Shown piece after piece: positions 48,262 to 59,438 of a DNA stretch of 64,000 nucleotides. The notes beneath the pieces were generated by a model, which was not told the DNA's origin, made no database searches, and saw only the letters and a list, made by a program, of their open reading frames with translations. Position numbers and translations under genes: made by a program. Each line of letters starts with the position of its first letter. Position 1 is the stretch's first letter. The DNA is from Blastocatellia bacterium (lineage in GTDB: Bacteria > Acidobacteriota > Blastocatellia > UBA7656 > JADIYM01): the NCBI GenBank assembly GCA_016705245.1, contig JADIYM010000001.1, positions 467,852-531,851 of the forward strand, in the 5' to 3' direction.

Positions 48262-49839
48262 ATGAACTCCCACGACTACATCATCGTCGGCGCAGGATCC
48301 GCGGGATGCGTCCTCGCGCGACGCCTCACGGAAGACCCGTCCGTCCGCGTCCTCCTGCTCGAGGCCGGCGGCCCCGACCGGCGGCGCGAGATCCACATCC
48401 CTGCGGCATTCTCGAAGCTCTTCAAGAGCGAGTGCGACTGGAACTATTCGACCACGTCGCAACCGGGACTCGACGGTCGCGAGCTGTTCTGGCCACGCGG
48501 CAAGGTCCTCGGCGGATCGAGCTCGATCAACGCGATGATGTACGTCCGCGGCCACCGATCCGACTACGACCGATGGCGCGATGGCGGAAACGTCGGATGG
48601 GGATTCGACGACGTCCTTCCGCTCTTCAAGCGCAGCGAACACCAGGAGCGCGGTGCGTCGGAGTTCCACGCCACGGGCGGACCGCTCAATGTCGCCGACG
48701 TCCGGACACTCAATCCGCTCTCGCGGGCCTTCGTCGAGTCGGCTGCCGAACGCGGCCTCGCGTGGACGACGGACTTCAACGGCTCGCACCAGGACGGCGT
48801 CGGTTATTACCAGGTGACGCAGCGAAAGGGCCGCCGTCACAGCGCGGCGGCAGCGTTCCTGACGCCGGTGCTCGTGCGATCGAACCTGACCGTCGAAACC
48901 GGGGCGCTCGCGCATCGCGTCGTCATCGAAGACGGTCGCGCCGTCGGTGTCGAATACTCGCGCGACGGACATGTTCACCTCGCTCACGCCAGCCGCGAAG
49001 TCATCCTCTCGGGCGGCGCCGTCAACTCTCCACAGCTCCTGATGCTCTCCGGCGTCGGGCCAGCCGACCACCTGCGCGAGCACGGAATCCCGGTCGTCGT
49101 CGATTCGCCCGACGTCGGCGAAAACCTGCAGGATCACCTGCTCGTCATCGTCGCCTACCGATGCCGCAAGCCGGTGAGTCTCGCAAGCGCAGAGTCGTTG
49201 CCTAACGTCCTACGGTATTTGGTGTTTCGCTCGGGCGCGCTCACGTCGAATGTCGCCGAAGCTGGCGGGTTTCTGCGCACCTCGGACGAGCTCGAGGTAC
49301 CCGACATCCAGTTTCTCTTCGGACCCGCCTATTACCTTAACCACGGTTTCACGAAGGTCGAAGGCCACGGCTTCTCGGTCGGTCCCGTCCTGCTGCGTCC
49401 ACAGAGCCGCGGCCGTATACGGCTGGGATCGTCGGATCCGGCCGCGCCGCCGATCATCGATCCGGCGTATTTCTCGGAGGCCCGCGACCTCGAGGTGCTC
49501 GTCGAAGGCGTGAAGCGCTGCCGTGACATGGTGACCGGCAGGGCGCTCGACCCGTTCCGGGGCGACGAGCACACCCCGGGGTCCGACGTTCGATCGGACG
49601 CTGACATCGCGGCCTTCGTGCGACGAAGCGCCGAGACGCTCTATCACCCGGTCGGCACGTGCAGGATGGGGCCCGACGCGCGCTCCGTGGTCGATCACGA
49701 CCTGCGCGTCTGCGGCGTCGACGGATTGCGCGTGGTCGACGCCTCGATCATGCCCGACATCGTCGGCGGCAACACGAACGCGCCGACGATAATGATCGGC
49801 GAGAAGGGGGCGGACCTGATTCGGGGTGAGCGCGTCTGA
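48262..49839 (+). CDS. GMC family FAD-dependent alcohol/choline oxidoreductase
   Basis: 525 residues. FAD-binding GAGSAG at 10-15, VLLLEAGGPDRR, RGKVLGGSSSINAMMYVRG, and SGGAVNSPQLLMLSGVG are classic glucose-methanol-choline signatures. The catalytic His sits in LYHPVGTCRMG and the Asn in VGGNTNAPTIMIG. It resembles choline dehydrogenase (BetA) but lacks a betB neighbour, so choline is only one candidate among alcohols. Confidence 0.93.
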   Translation: MNSHDYIIVGAGSAGCVLARRLTEDPSVRVLLLEAGGPDRRREIHIPAAFSKLFKSECDWNYSTTSQPGLDGRELFWPRGKVLGGSSSINAMMYVRGHRSDYDRWRDGGNVGWGFDDVLPLFKRSEHQERGASEFHATGGPLNVADVRTLNPLSRAFVESAAERGLAWTTDFNGSHQDGVGYYQVTQRKGRRHSAAAAFLTPVLVRSNLTVETGALAHRVVIEDGRAVGVEYSRDGHVHLAHASREVILSGGAVNSPQLLMLSGVGPADHLREHGIPVVVDSPDVGENLQDHLLVIVAYRCRKPVSLASAESLPNVLRYLVFRSGALTSNVAEAGGFLRTSDELEVPDIQFLFGPAYYLNHGFTKVEGHGFSVGPVLLRPQSRGRIRLGSSDPAAPPIIDPAYFSEARDLEVLVEGVKRCRDMVTGRALDPFRGDEHTPGSDVRSDADIAAFVRRSAETLYHPVGTCRMGPDARSVVDHDLRVCGVDGLRVVDASIMPDIVGGNTNAPTIMIGEKGADLIRGERV

Positions 49840-49850
49840 GGCGATGATCC

Positions 49851-49934
49851 TCCGTGTCTCCGTGCCTCGGCGTCTCCGTGTGCGAAGCGTCTGAAGAGCT
49901 TCGCACACGGAGGCGCGGAGGCACGGAGACACGG
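49851..49934. repeat. Intergenic inverted repeat, family A
   Basis: Core GTGTGCGAAGCGTCTGAAGA then GCTTCGCACAC, identical to the core at 50.6 kb. Begins 12 nt after the GMC stop. Confidence 0.92.
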
Positions 49935-50020
49935 TGAACACGGGGCTGGTGGTACGATACGAGCGGTCCGGCGCTCGCCGATTACGGACCGCGTCCCTTC
50001 CCTCCGATTGCCGAGGTACC

Positions 50021-50569
50021 ATGAACCCCTATTGCACGTCTTGCGGACATGCGAATCCGGATGGCTCGTTCGCGTGCCAGCGATGCGGACAGGCGCTGCA
50101 GCCCCCGGCGGCCGGCGCACCCGGTAGTTTCGGTGCCCCCTCGTGGGGGTCGGATCCGTCCCAGCCGGCGTCGTATCCAGGATCGCCGCAGAGCTCCTTT
50201 CCGGGCTCCGGATATTCGCCCGGCTCGACGAATCCGAACCAGGGCGCCTGGCAGAACCCGGCCTATCCCGTGGCGGGGATGGCGCCGATGGTCTCTCCGG
50301 AACAGAAATCGGCCAAGCAGATTGCCGTCACCGGAATGATCTGTTCGATCGCGGCTCTTGTCATCGGCTGGTGCTGTCAGATCGGTTTCATTCTCGGTCC
50401 GGTCGGGGTCGTGCTTGGATTCATCGCGCGAAGCAAGCTGAACAGGATCGGTTCGCGAGACGGGATGGGCATGGCCTACGCGGCGATCGGCCTGGGTCTC
50501 TTTGCAACGCTTCTGCCGATACTGTTCCTGATCTTCATTCTCATCGTCGGAGCGTTGAACCCGCAGTAG
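50021..50569 (+). CDS. Zinc-ribbon, DUF4190-like membrane protein
   Basis: 182 residues from the ATG at 50021 (GAGGT nearby). The N-terminus is a zinc ribbon (CTSCGHANPDGSFACQRCG), followed by a Pro/Gly/Ser-rich linker of about 70 residues and two hydrophobic helices in DUF4190 style (KQIAVTGMICSIAALVIGWC and GLFATLLPILFLIFILIVG) around RSKLNRIGSRDGMGMAYAAI. Function unknown. It precedes the OB-fold/flotillin/ATPase genes but a repeat element separates them. Confidence 0.8.
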   Translation: MNPYCTSCGHANPDGSFACQRCGQALQPPAAGAPGSFGAPSWGSDPSQPASYPGSPQSSFPGSGYSPGSTNPNQGAWQNPAYPVAGMAPMVSPEQKSAKQIAVTGMICSIAALVIGWCCQIGFILGPVGVVLGFIARSKLNRIGSRDGMGMAYAAIGLGLFATLLPILFLIFILIVGALNPQ

Positions 50570-50576
50570 AGAAATC

Positions 50577-50662
50577 TCTGTGCCTTTGTGTCTCCGCGTC
50601 TCTGTGTGCGAAGCGTCTGAAGAGCTTCGCACACAGAGACGCGGAGGCACGGAGACACGGAG
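50577..50662. repeat. Intergenic inverted repeat, family A
   Basis: Begins 8 nt after the DUF4190-like stop; same core as the copy at 49.9 kb. Confidence 0.92.
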
Positions 50663-50696
50663 AAGAGTTGACGCCTGCTTTCGCTCACCCCGCTCG

Positions 50697-50705
50697 TGCT
50701 ATGCT
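50697..50705 (+). promoter_or_regulatory. Extended -10 element of the OB-fold/flotillin/ATPase operon
   Basis: TGCTATGCT, one base from the copies at 27.2 and 33.0 kb; 77 nt before the ATG at 50783. A TTGACG lies upstream at 50668 but the spacer (26 nt) is too long. Confidence 0.45.
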
Positions 50706-50782
50706 CGCAGCCTCCTGGCGCTCGCCCATTCGCGGCTGCAAGCGCCACCCGCACCTTCGAACCTCAACCACGGACGACGCTG

Positions 50783-51436
50783 ATGGATGGCCTCATTCCA
50801 GCGATGATCGCATTCCCAACGGTCGTGTTCACGATCCTGCTCGGGCTCGTCGCGATCTACTGGACGACCGTCATCGTCGCGGGCCTCGACGTCGACATCC
50901 TCGACCTCGACGCCTCGGTCGATGCGAACGCGTCCGAGACGCTCACGGCGCTCGGCCTGCGCGGAGTGCCGGTCACGGTCTGGTTGAGCTTCTTCGTGTT
51001 GATCGCTTGGGTTGCGTTGCTTCTCGCGTCGGTCTTCGTCGGGCCGTTCCTGCAGGCCGTCACGGGCTCGCTCGTTTCGAGCACCCTCATTGCAGTTGCA
51101 GGCATGACGCTCTCCGCCGTGCTCACGTCGTTTGCCGTCCGGCCCGTCCGGCGGCTCTTTACGGCGCCCGTCGGCCCGAAGAACCTCGCGCTCGTCGGCA
51201 AGGTCTGCACCATCACCACGATGCGCGTCGACGGCGGATTCGGTCAGGCCGAGATTGCGGACGGCGGCGCGGGCTTGCTCGTCCAGGTCCGCGCCGCGGA
51301 GCCCAACAATCTGACGCGCGGCTCGCACGCGCTCGTGTTCGAGTACGACAACGACGAGGGCGTCTATCACATCACGGAAGTCGAACACGGCCCGGACCTT
51401 CGGGCCATGGAACGTCGGCTGGAATCCTCGCAGTAG
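50783..51436 (+). CDS. YqiJ-like OB-fold membrane protein
   Basis: 217 residues: a first membrane helix (FPTVVFTILLGLVAIYWTTVIV, about 10-31), a short acidic loop (DVDILDLDASVD), two more helices (VTVWLSFFVLIAWVALLLASVFVG and LVSSTLIAVAGMTLSAVLTSF), and a C-terminal beta-barrel (LVGKVCTITTMRVDGGFGQAEIADGG) with an NfeD/YqiJ-type OB fold. Proteins like this pair with flotillins (yqiJ-yqiK in E. coli, NfeD-flotillin elsewhere) and form membrane platforms. The flotillin gene follows after 68 nt. Confidence 0.82.
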   Translation: MDGLIPAMIAFPTVVFTILLGLVAIYWTTVIVAGLDVDILDLDASVDANASETLTALGLRGVPVTVWLSFFVLIAWVALLLASVFVGPFLQAVTGSLVSSTLIAVAGMTLSAVLTSFAVRPVRRLFTAPVGPKNLALVGKVCTITTMRVDGGFGQAEIADGGAGLLVQVRAAEPNNLTRGSHALVFEYDNDEGVYHITEVEHGPDLRAMERRLESSQ

Positions 51437-51504
51437 CATTCAAGGCAGCGTGCACGGCTCGTCCGCACGCGATCCCGCCATCGCGCGACAAGGAGTAAAT
51501 GTCC

Positions 51505-53568
51505 ATGTCAGGTGTTTTCCTCATCGTCGTCATCATCGTCGTCGCCGCCCTCATCATCCTCGGAACGACGCTTCTCTTCGCCCGGTTCTACCGCAAGGTC
51601 GAGCAGGGCAAGGCGCTCATCGTCAACAAGATGCGCGCCGAGCCCGAAGTCACGTTCACGGGCATGGTCGTCCTGCCGATCTTCCACAAGGCCGAGATCA
51701 TGGACATCTCGGTCAAGACGCTCGAGATCGACCGGCGCGGCAAGGAAGGCCTCATCTGCCAGGACAACATCCGCGCCGACATCAAGGTCATGTTCTTCGT
51801 GCGGGTGAACAAGACGCAGGACGACGTCATCAAGGTCGCGCAGGCGATCGGATGTGTCCGGGCGTCGGATCCGCACACGCTCGAAGAGCTCTTCAACGCG
51901 AAGTTCTCCGAAGCGCTCAAGACCGTCGGCAAGCAGCTCGACTTCGTCGACCTCTACACGAAGCGGAATCAGTTCCGTGACTCGATCATCGAGGTCATCG
52001 GCCGCGACCTCAACGGGTACGTGCTCGAGGACGCCGCCATCGACTTCCTCGAGCAGACACCTCTCACCTCGCTCGATCGCGACAACATCCTCGACGCCCA
52101 GGGCATCCGGAAGATCACCGAGCTCACCGCCGTCGAGCACATCGCGACGAACGATCACCAGAACAACGAAAAGAAGCTCATCAAGAAGCAGGACGTCGAG
52201 GCCGCCGAGGCGATTTTCGAGCTCGAGCGCCAGGAAGCCGACGCGAAGGCGAAACAGCAGCGCGAGATCCAGACCGTGCTGGCCCGCGAGCACGCCGAAA
52301 CCCAGAAGGTCCAGTCCGAGGAACTGCTCAAGTCCGAGAATGCGCGCATCGCCGCCGATCAGGAGATCGGGATTCGCGAGGAGAACAAGCTCCGTGAAGT
52401 CGAGGTCGCGCGAAAGAATCGCGAGCGCATCACGGCAGTCGAGGGTGAGCGCGTCGAGAAGGACCGAATGCTCGAGGTCATCGCCCGCGAGCGCGAGGTC
52501 GAGCTGCAGACCATCGAGAAGGAAAAGCAGGTCGAGCAGCAGCGCAAGGAGATCGCCGACGTCATCCGCGAGCGGATCGTCGTCGACAAGACCGTCGCCG
52601 AGCAGGAAGAGAAGATCAAGGAGCTGCGCGTCGTCGAGGAAGCACGCCGCAACAAGGAAGCGCTCATCATCAACGCGGAAGCCCAGGCGCAGGAAACGTT
52701 CGTCAAGGACATCAAGGCCGCCGAAGCCGCCGAGCAGGCGGCAACGCACCTCGCGCGCGAGCGGCTGACGCTCGCCGAGGCCGACCTCGAGGCCGCAGAC
52801 AAGACGGCGAAGGCGAAGATCCGGCTCGCCGAGGGCACACAGGCCGAGGCCGCGGCAGCAGGCCTCGCACAGGCCAAGGTGAAGGAAGCCGACGCCATCG
52901 CCACCGAGAAGCTCGGCATGGCCGAAGCGAACGTCGCGCGGGAGCGCGGGCTCGCCGATGCCAACGTCCTTCGCGAGCGCGGCACGGCCGAGGCGACCGT
53001 CCTCAAGGACAAGGGCACTTCCGAGGCCCACGCCATTCGTGAAAAGGGCGTCGCCGAAGCGGCCGGTATCGAGCAGAAGGCCTCGGCCATGAAGGCGCTC
53101 GACGACGTCAGCCGGCAGCACGAGGAATACCGGCTGCGGCTCGAGTCGGAGCGCATGGTCGACCTCAAGTCGATCGAGGCGAGGCAGACCGTCGCCGAGT
53201 CGCAGGCCACCGTGCTCGCCGCCGCGCTCAAGAGCGCGCGGATCGACATCATCGGCGGCGACGGGATGTTCTTCGACAAGATTGCCGGCGCGATCACGAT
53301 GGGCAAGTCCATCGACGGTTTCATCGACCGCAGCGAAACGATGCAGGCCGTCTTCGGCGACTACGCGAGCGGGAAACGCAGCCTCGTCGAGGATCTGCGC
53401 GACGTGCTCGCGAGCGCCAAGATCTCGCCGGCCGACGTCCAGAACATGACCGTTTCGGCGTTCCTTGCAATGCTCATGGCCAAGTCGAGCGGGGACAGCC
53501 GCAAGAAGGTCGAACGCCTCGCGGATGCCGCCAGGTCGCTCGGCGTCGACGGCATGAAGGTGAACTAG
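51505..53568 (+). CDS. Flotillin / SPFH-domain membrane scaffold protein (YqiK-like)
   Basis: 687 residues. The start at 51505 is preferred because AGGAG lies 9 nt upstream; an ATG two codons earlier is only 3 nt from it. A single N-terminal helix (VFLIVVIIVVAALIILGTTLLFA) anchors the protein, followed by the SPFH domain (QGKALIVNKM through ALKTVGKQLDFVDLYTKR). Residues 220-560 are a long coiled coil rich in EA/ER repeats (IAREREVELQTIEKEKQVEQ and AEANVARERGLADANVLRER). The tail (IIGGDGMFFDKIAGAITMGK) is typical of YqiK-like flotillins. These proteins oligomerise into cages or rafts; the next gene suggests they recruit a large ATPase. Confidence 0.93.
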   Translation: MSGVFLIVVIIVVAALIILGTTLLFARFYRKVEQGKALIVNKMRAEPEVTFTGMVVLPIFHKAEIMDISVKTLEIDRRGKEGLICQDNIRADIKVMFFVRVNKTQDDVIKVAQAIGCVRASDPHTLEELFNAKFSEALKTVGKQLDFVDLYTKRNQFRDSIIEVIGRDLNGYVLEDAAIDFLEQTPLTSLDRDNILDAQGIRKITELTAVEHIATNDHQNNEKKLIKKQDVEAAEAIFELERQEADAKAKQQREIQTVLAREHAETQKVQSEELLKSENARIAADQEIGIREENKLREVEVARKNRERITAVEGERVEKDRMLEVIAREREVELQTIEKEKQVEQQRKEIADVIRERIVVDKTVAEQEEKIKELRVVEEARRNKEALIINAEAQAQETFVKDIKAAEAAEQAATHLARERLTLAEADLEAADKTAKAKIRLAEGTQAEAAAAGLAQAKVKEADAIATEKLGMAEANVARERGLADANVLRERGTAEATVLKDKGTSEAHAIREKGVAEAAGIEQKASAMKALDDVSRQHEEYRLRLESERMVDLKSIEARQTVAESQATVLAAALKSARIDIIGGDGMFFDKIAGAITMGKSIDGFIDRSETMQAVFGDYASGKRSLVEDLRDVLASAKISPADVQNMTVSAFLAMLMAKSSGDSRKKVERLADAARSLGVDGMKVN

Positions 53569-53589
53569 GTCCGAGGACGCCGCGCTGAC

Positions 53590-53678
53590 CCTTGCCTCTG
53601 TGTCCTCTGCGTCTCTGCGAGAAACGCATCCCTCGCCAGGTTCTCACAGAGACGCAGGGCACCGCAAAGACGCAAAGG
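53590..53678. repeat. Intergenic inverted repeat, GCAGAGACGCAAAG family
   Basis: Imperfect arms (CTCTGTGTCCTCTGCGTCTC and GAGACGCAGGGCACCGCAAAG), 21 nt after the flotillin stop and 31 nt before the ATPase ATG. Confidence 0.7.
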
Positions 53679-53708
53679 AAGAGATCATTGAGCCAAGATG
53701 TGACTGAC

Positions 53709-56700
53709 ATGTCGACTGACGCCGAAGCACAAACCCCGCAGCCGACGGTGGAGCGCGGGACCTACGAGATCATCCGCGACCGGCTGATCGAGCGCGGCCG
53801 TGTGCTCGGCGAGCGCGCCGAGGCGCTCAACGCGAAGCGCCTCGCCTTGTTCGGATCGACGGAGCTCGCCGTCATCGGCAGCGAGCGGATCCGCACCGAG
53901 AACAACTGCGTCCCGCGTGACATCGTCAGCGTCGGAGACCGCCTGCTCTTCGGCTTCAACGTCTTCATCGGTCTGAAGACGGAGACGTCGGTCGATGCCG
54001 TTTTCAGCCTCCACGAGCTCGCGAAGACCGAGGAGGGTTTCGCGTTCAATCCGATCGCGCTCGACGCCGGCGATGGTTTTCTCTCCGATCCGCAGTTCGT
54101 GAAGGAGTTCAAGGAGCTCTACCAGTACTACAAGGAGACGCGCCTGCTGCACCTGCGTCGCCCGCAGGGCAAGCTCCTCGCGGTGTTCCAGACGGGCGCG
54201 GCGATCACGGACGTCAAGGTCTTCCGCTGGTCGGTCGACGTGCAGGGCCGGGTTACGTACATCGACAATCGCGGCGAGCGCGACAACGTTTTCCCCCCGA
54301 GCCACGACTTCGAATGGACGCCGACGCGGCGCGAGAACTTCGTCCTCGGCCGTCACCCGCACATCTCGATTCTCGACGAGGTCTTCATCGACACGGTCGG
54401 CGGCGACATGACGATCAAGATCGAGAACAACACCGAGGACGGGCTGGGAATTTACCGCGAGGCCGTCGAGGAGCGCGAACAGGCGCTCGAGGACGCTCAG
54501 GTTTCGTACGCGAAGGTCGGCGGACTGATCCTGCTGCAGGTCCTGCCGTATCGCGAGAAGGCGACGCGTTACCTCGTCTTCAACACGCGAACGCGAAAGG
54601 TGGACCGGATCGACGCGATCGGACAGGCGTGTGTCCGGCTGCCCGAGGACCACGGACTCATCTTTCCGGGCGGGTATTACCTTCAGAGCGGCGAGACGAA
54701 GATCTTCGACACGAGCGTCGAAGGCATGGAGTTCGAGTCATCCCTTCGTTCGCCGAACGGCGAGGACGTGCTCTACACGTTCCATCGCCGAACCGACGGC
54801 CTGTCGGTGTTGCTGACGTACAACATGATCCGCAAGCAGGTGCAGACGCCGATCGCCTGCCACGGCTACAGCATCTTCGACGACGGCAAGATCGTCGTGT
54901 TCCGCGCCCAGGAAGAAGCCACGCGCGTCCACACCATGCAGATCTGGCAGACGCCGTTCATGAGCGACGCGGTCGCGGCGGCCGCGCCGACAACGGGTTC
55001 GTACCTCGAGAGGGTCGGAAACGCCGAGCTCGTCCGCGGGATCTCGGACTGCCTGAGCATCCGCCGCGCGATCGAGGACCAGCAGCCTTCGACGCGGATC
55101 TACGAGGACCTGATCAAGTCGGTCGCCCGAATGCTCGACCAATACCACTGGCTCGCGAATTCAGAGGTCGGCGACCTCGCCGTGCCTCTCGGCGAGATCC
55201 GGTCGACGGCCGAGCTCATCATCGACGAATTCGAGAAGGTCGAGTCGCTCCGGAAGCAGGCGATCGAAGCCGTGGACACGGCCGAGCGTACGCTCAAGGA
55301 ATTGACGCGCGACCTGGATTCGGACGACTGGAAGTCGCTCGATTTGTTCGTCGGCGCGATGGCGAAGCTCAGGTCGCACCGGGGCCAGATCATCACGCTG
55401 CGCGAGGTGCGATACGTCGACCGGGCGCGTCTCGACGCGCTCGAGACCGAAACGGTCGGCCACTACGACGCGCTCGGCGCGCGGACGGTGGACTTCCTGC
55501 TCGGCGAGACGGCGCTCCAGCCGTACATCGACCGGATCGCGGCGCTCGAGGCGTCGGTCTCGAAGCTCGAGCGTGTGTCCGAGTGTCCGCCGATATCGGA
55601 GGAGCTCGACCGCACCGGCGTCGAGCTCGAGCTGCTCACCGACGTCGTCGGCAACCTGAAGATCGACGACGCGACGCTGCGCACGCGGATTCTCGAGGGA
55701 ATCTCGGAAGTGCTCGGCACGCTCAATCGCGCGCGGGCGCTGCTGCTGAACCGCCGCAAGGAGATGCTCTCGCGAGAGGGCGTCGCGGAGTTCGGCGCCC
55801 GGTTCAAGCTGTTCGGCCAGAACGTCGCGAGCTCGCTCGCGCTCGCCGACACGCCGGAGAAATGCGAGGAACAGCTTTCGAAGACGATGCTCGCGCTCGA
55901 GGACCTCGAGGGCCGCTTCTCGGAGTTTGACGAGTTCCTCGCCCAGCTCGCGACGAAGCGCGAGGAAGTCTACGAGGCATTCAGCAGCAAGCGGCAGGCG
56001 CTGCTCGACGAGCGCCACCGCCGCGCCGACCACACGATGGAGGCGGCGCTGCGCATCCTGCAGGGTGTCGCGCGCCGCGCGGCGACGTTTGCGTCCGACG
56101 ACGAGCTCAACGCGTATTTCGCGTCCGACGCGATGGTGATGAAGCTGCGCGAGCTGTCTGAGCGCCTGCGCGAGATCGGCGACGCCGTTCGCGCCGACGA
56201 AGTCGAGTCGAAGCTCAAGTCCGCGCGGTCCGACGCCGCGCGCGGGTTGCGCGACCGGCGCGACATCTTCGAGGAGGGCGCGTCGGTCATCCGGCTCGGC
56301 CGCCACCGGTTCTCGGTCAACACGCAGCCGATCGAGCTGACGATGATTCCCCGCGAGGGGCAGATGTGGGTGCACCTCGGGGGCACGGACTTCTACCAGC
56401 AGCTCGCCGATCCCGAATTCGATGCGACGCGCCCGTATTGGGACCAGACGATCGTCTCGGAATCGCCCGACGTCTATCGCGCCGAGTATCTTGCCGCGTG
56501 TTTGCTCGCCGACGCCGAAGAGCTGAAGAACAATCTCTCGATTCCCGAGCTCGTTAAGGCCTCGCTCGACCGCGCGACGCTCGTCGAGCTGGTCCGGAGT
56601 TACGCGCAGTCCCGCTACGACGAAGGCTACGAGCGCGGTATTCACGATGCGGACACGGCGGCGATTCTCGAGAAGCTCGTCGGGCTCTACCAGACCGCGG

Positions 56701-59284
56701 ACCTGCTGCGCTTCGCGCCGGCGGCGCGCGCGGCGGCGTGCCTCTTCTGGGGTTTGCTCGACGACTCCGCCCAGCTCGAACACCGCGAACGGTGGGAGCG
56801 ACGCTCCCGCAGCTTCTCGCGGCTGCGCAAGGCGTTTCAGCACAGCGCCGCCATTGCCGAGCTCGTGGGCGAGCTCTCGGCGGCGATCGCGGAATTCCAC
56901 GGGAGAACCGGCTCGAACTGCACGCGGACGACGCGCGGATGGCCGGCCAGTACCTCTTCGAGGAGATCGCGGGCTCGCCGGCGTCGTTCGTGACGAGTGC
57001 CGAGGCCGAGTCGCTGCGATCGGGCTTCGTCTCGCACCTCGACGGAGCGGGCGCGTACCGAGAGTTCGTCGAGGATCTGCGCGTACTCGGCACCGACCTG
57101 ACGAGCCGTCACCGTATCGCGCGCGCGTGGCTCGAAGGCTACGTCGCTTCGGTCGAAGCGGCTCGGGTCTACGCGCCGGCTCTCGACGAAGCGGTCGCGC
57201 TCGTGATCGTCGACCGGCGGCTGGATCGAACGGTCTCGAGTGCGCTCGGAGCTGTCGACGTCGACGGGCTGCTCGGCCAGCACCCGCGCGTCCAGGCGGG
57301 ACGGCTGAACCTTCGCCTCGACGAGTTCCTGTCACGGCTCGGCGCGTTCCGTCACGTGCGCGTGCCGGGCTTCCGCGACTACCAGGCGAAGCGCACCGCG
57401 GTGCTCGAGCGCGAGCGGAAGCGGCTGCGCCTGTCCGAGTTCCAGCCGAACGTCATGAACTCGTTCGTGCGCAATCGGCTCATCAACGAGGTCTACCTGC
57501 CGGTCATCGGCGACAACCTCGCCAAGCAGATCGGCGCGCTCGGCGAGGGCAAGCGGACGGACCTGATGGGAATGCTCCTGCTCATTTCGCCGCCGGGGTA
57601 TGGCAAGACGACGCTGATGGAATACGTCGCAAACCGGCTCGGCATCGTGTTCGTGAAGGTGAACGGGCCGGCGCTCGGCCACGGCGTCGTGTCGCTCGAT
57701 CCGGCCGAAGCGCCGAACGCGACGGCGCGGCAGGAAGTGCAGAAGATCAATCTCGCGCTCGAGATGGGCAACAACGTGCTGCTCTACCTCGACGACATCC
57801 AGCACACAAATCCGGAGCTGCTGCAGAAGTTCATCACGCTGTGCGACGCGCAGCGGAAGATCGAGGGCGTCTGGAACGGCGAGACGAAGACGTACGACTT
57901 CCGCGGCAAGCGCTTCTACGTGTGCATGGCCGGCAACCCATACACCGAGTCCGGCGAGCAGTTCAAGATCCCGGACATGCTCGCGAACCGGGCCGACACG
58001 TACAACCTGGGCGAAATTCTCGAGGGCAAGGACGACCTGTTTGCGCTGAGCTACATCGAGAACGCGCTGACGTCGAACTCGGTGCTCGCGCCGCTGACGA
58101 CGCGAGGCCAGGACGACATCGACAAGCTCGTGCGGATGGCGAAGGGCGAAGAGATCCAGCTCGACCAGCTGTCGCACGAATATTCGGCCATCGAGCTCGG
58201 CGAGATTCGCAACGTGCTGCAGAAACTGGTGCGCGTGCAGGAGGTGCTGCTGAAGGTGAACAAGCAGTACATCCTGTCGGCGTCGCAGACGGAGGCGTAC
58301 CGCACCGAGCCGCCGTTCAAGCTCCAGGGCAGCTACCGGAACATGAACAAGCTGACTGAGAAGGTCGTGCCGGTGATGAACGACGCGGAGCTCGAGTCGC
58401 TCATCGACGACCACTACCTCGGCGAGTCGCAGACATTGACCACTGGCGCGGAACACAACCTGCTCAAGCTCGCCGAATTGCGCGGCAAGATGACGCCGGA
58501 ACAGGCGGCGCGCTGGGACGAGATCAAGCGGTCGTTCGGCCGCATCAAGGTCTCCGGCGGCGCCGACGCGGATCCGGTGACACGGCTGACCGGGACCATC
58601 TCGATGCTGACGGAGCGCGTCGAGGGCGTGGGAACGGTCATCGCGAAGTCGTTCGCCGACGCGGCGCAGAACGCGCCGGAGGTTTTGCCACCGCCCGATT
58701 ACACGCCGATGTTCGACCGCGTCGACCGGGCGATCGAGGCGTTCGCGGCTTCGTCGACGCGCAATGAGGATGCCACGCCCGCGGGTGAGCGGGCGGTGGT
58801 AGTCCTCGCGCAGCAGTTCGCGGCGATCGCGCATCGGCTCGACCGGCTCAACGAGGCGATCCGGGCGCTCGGGACCGAAGCCGCCGCGGCTGGTGCGCCC
58901 GCGGCAGCCGCCGTACCGGCTGCGCTGCCGGCGCAGGCGGCCGACATCACGGCGTATCTGGGCAAGCTCGACGAGACTCTCGCCGCGATGGCGACCGCCC
59001 CGCGCGGCGGTCAGGTCGTGCAGGTGTTGCCGCCCGGGATGAACGAGTTGATTGGCCGGATGATCGGCACGATCGAGGAAGCGCTCATTCCCGTGACGCG
59101 ACAGCTCGGGCAGGAGTTGCAGGCGTCGCAGCCGGCGACGGATCCGAAGATGACGTACCTGCTCGACAAGGCGCTGAAGAATTTCGACCTGCTGCGCGAC
59201 CTCTTCGACGCGCTCAAGAGGATCGACACCTCGGCCCTCGTCGCGCCCAAACGTGCTCCCCGTCGTCCGCCTGCCAAAAGTTAA
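53709..59284 (+). CDS. Giant DUF3686-type AAA ATPase, interrupted by one frameshift
   Basis: About 1858 residues when joined. N-terminal 600 residues are beta-rich and resemble DUF3686, annotated by similarity as a DNA-repair-type ATPase region (NNCVPRDIVSVGDRLLFGFN and HPHISILDEVFIDTVGGDMT). A long helical/coiled-coil section follows (residues 450-1000). The AAA domain comes after, with Walker A SPPGYGKTT near residue 1293 and Walker B VLLYLDDIQHTNPELLQKF. The C-terminal 300 residues are helical with an Ala/Pro linker. At about 56900 (GAATTCCACGGGAG) one C is missing and the frame changes. TTG at 53688 is an alternative start with AAGGAAGAG upstream. Same strand as the flotillin; function unknown. 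Confidence 0.88.
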
Positions 59285-59383
59285 GAAGGGCCACGGATTG
59301 GACGGATCGAACGGATAAACACGGATCTGAAAGACCTCGGATCTGTGTCAATCCGTCAGATCCCTCTGATCCGTGGCCCTTCT
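59284..59383. repeat. Intergenic inverted repeat, CACGGATTGGACGGAT family
   Basis: A fourth sequence family: 33-nt arms (AGAAGGGCCACGGATTGGAC against complementary GTGGCCCTTCT end). Starts at the last base of the giant ATPase gene. Confidence 0.85.
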
Positions 59384-59438
59384 GCACGCCTTCCCGTACA
59401 CATCGTTTTTTCCGATCCATCATGACAACACTTCCTAA

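Noticed and set aside
48220..48262. tRNA-like GTTCGAATC
   Set aside because: No acceptor stem, anticodon arm or D arm can be folded around it.
51508..53121. A 537-codon minus-strand frame antisense to the flotillin
   Set aside because: Its Leu/Asp repeats are the complement of the Glu/Lys coiled coil; no ribosome site or homology.
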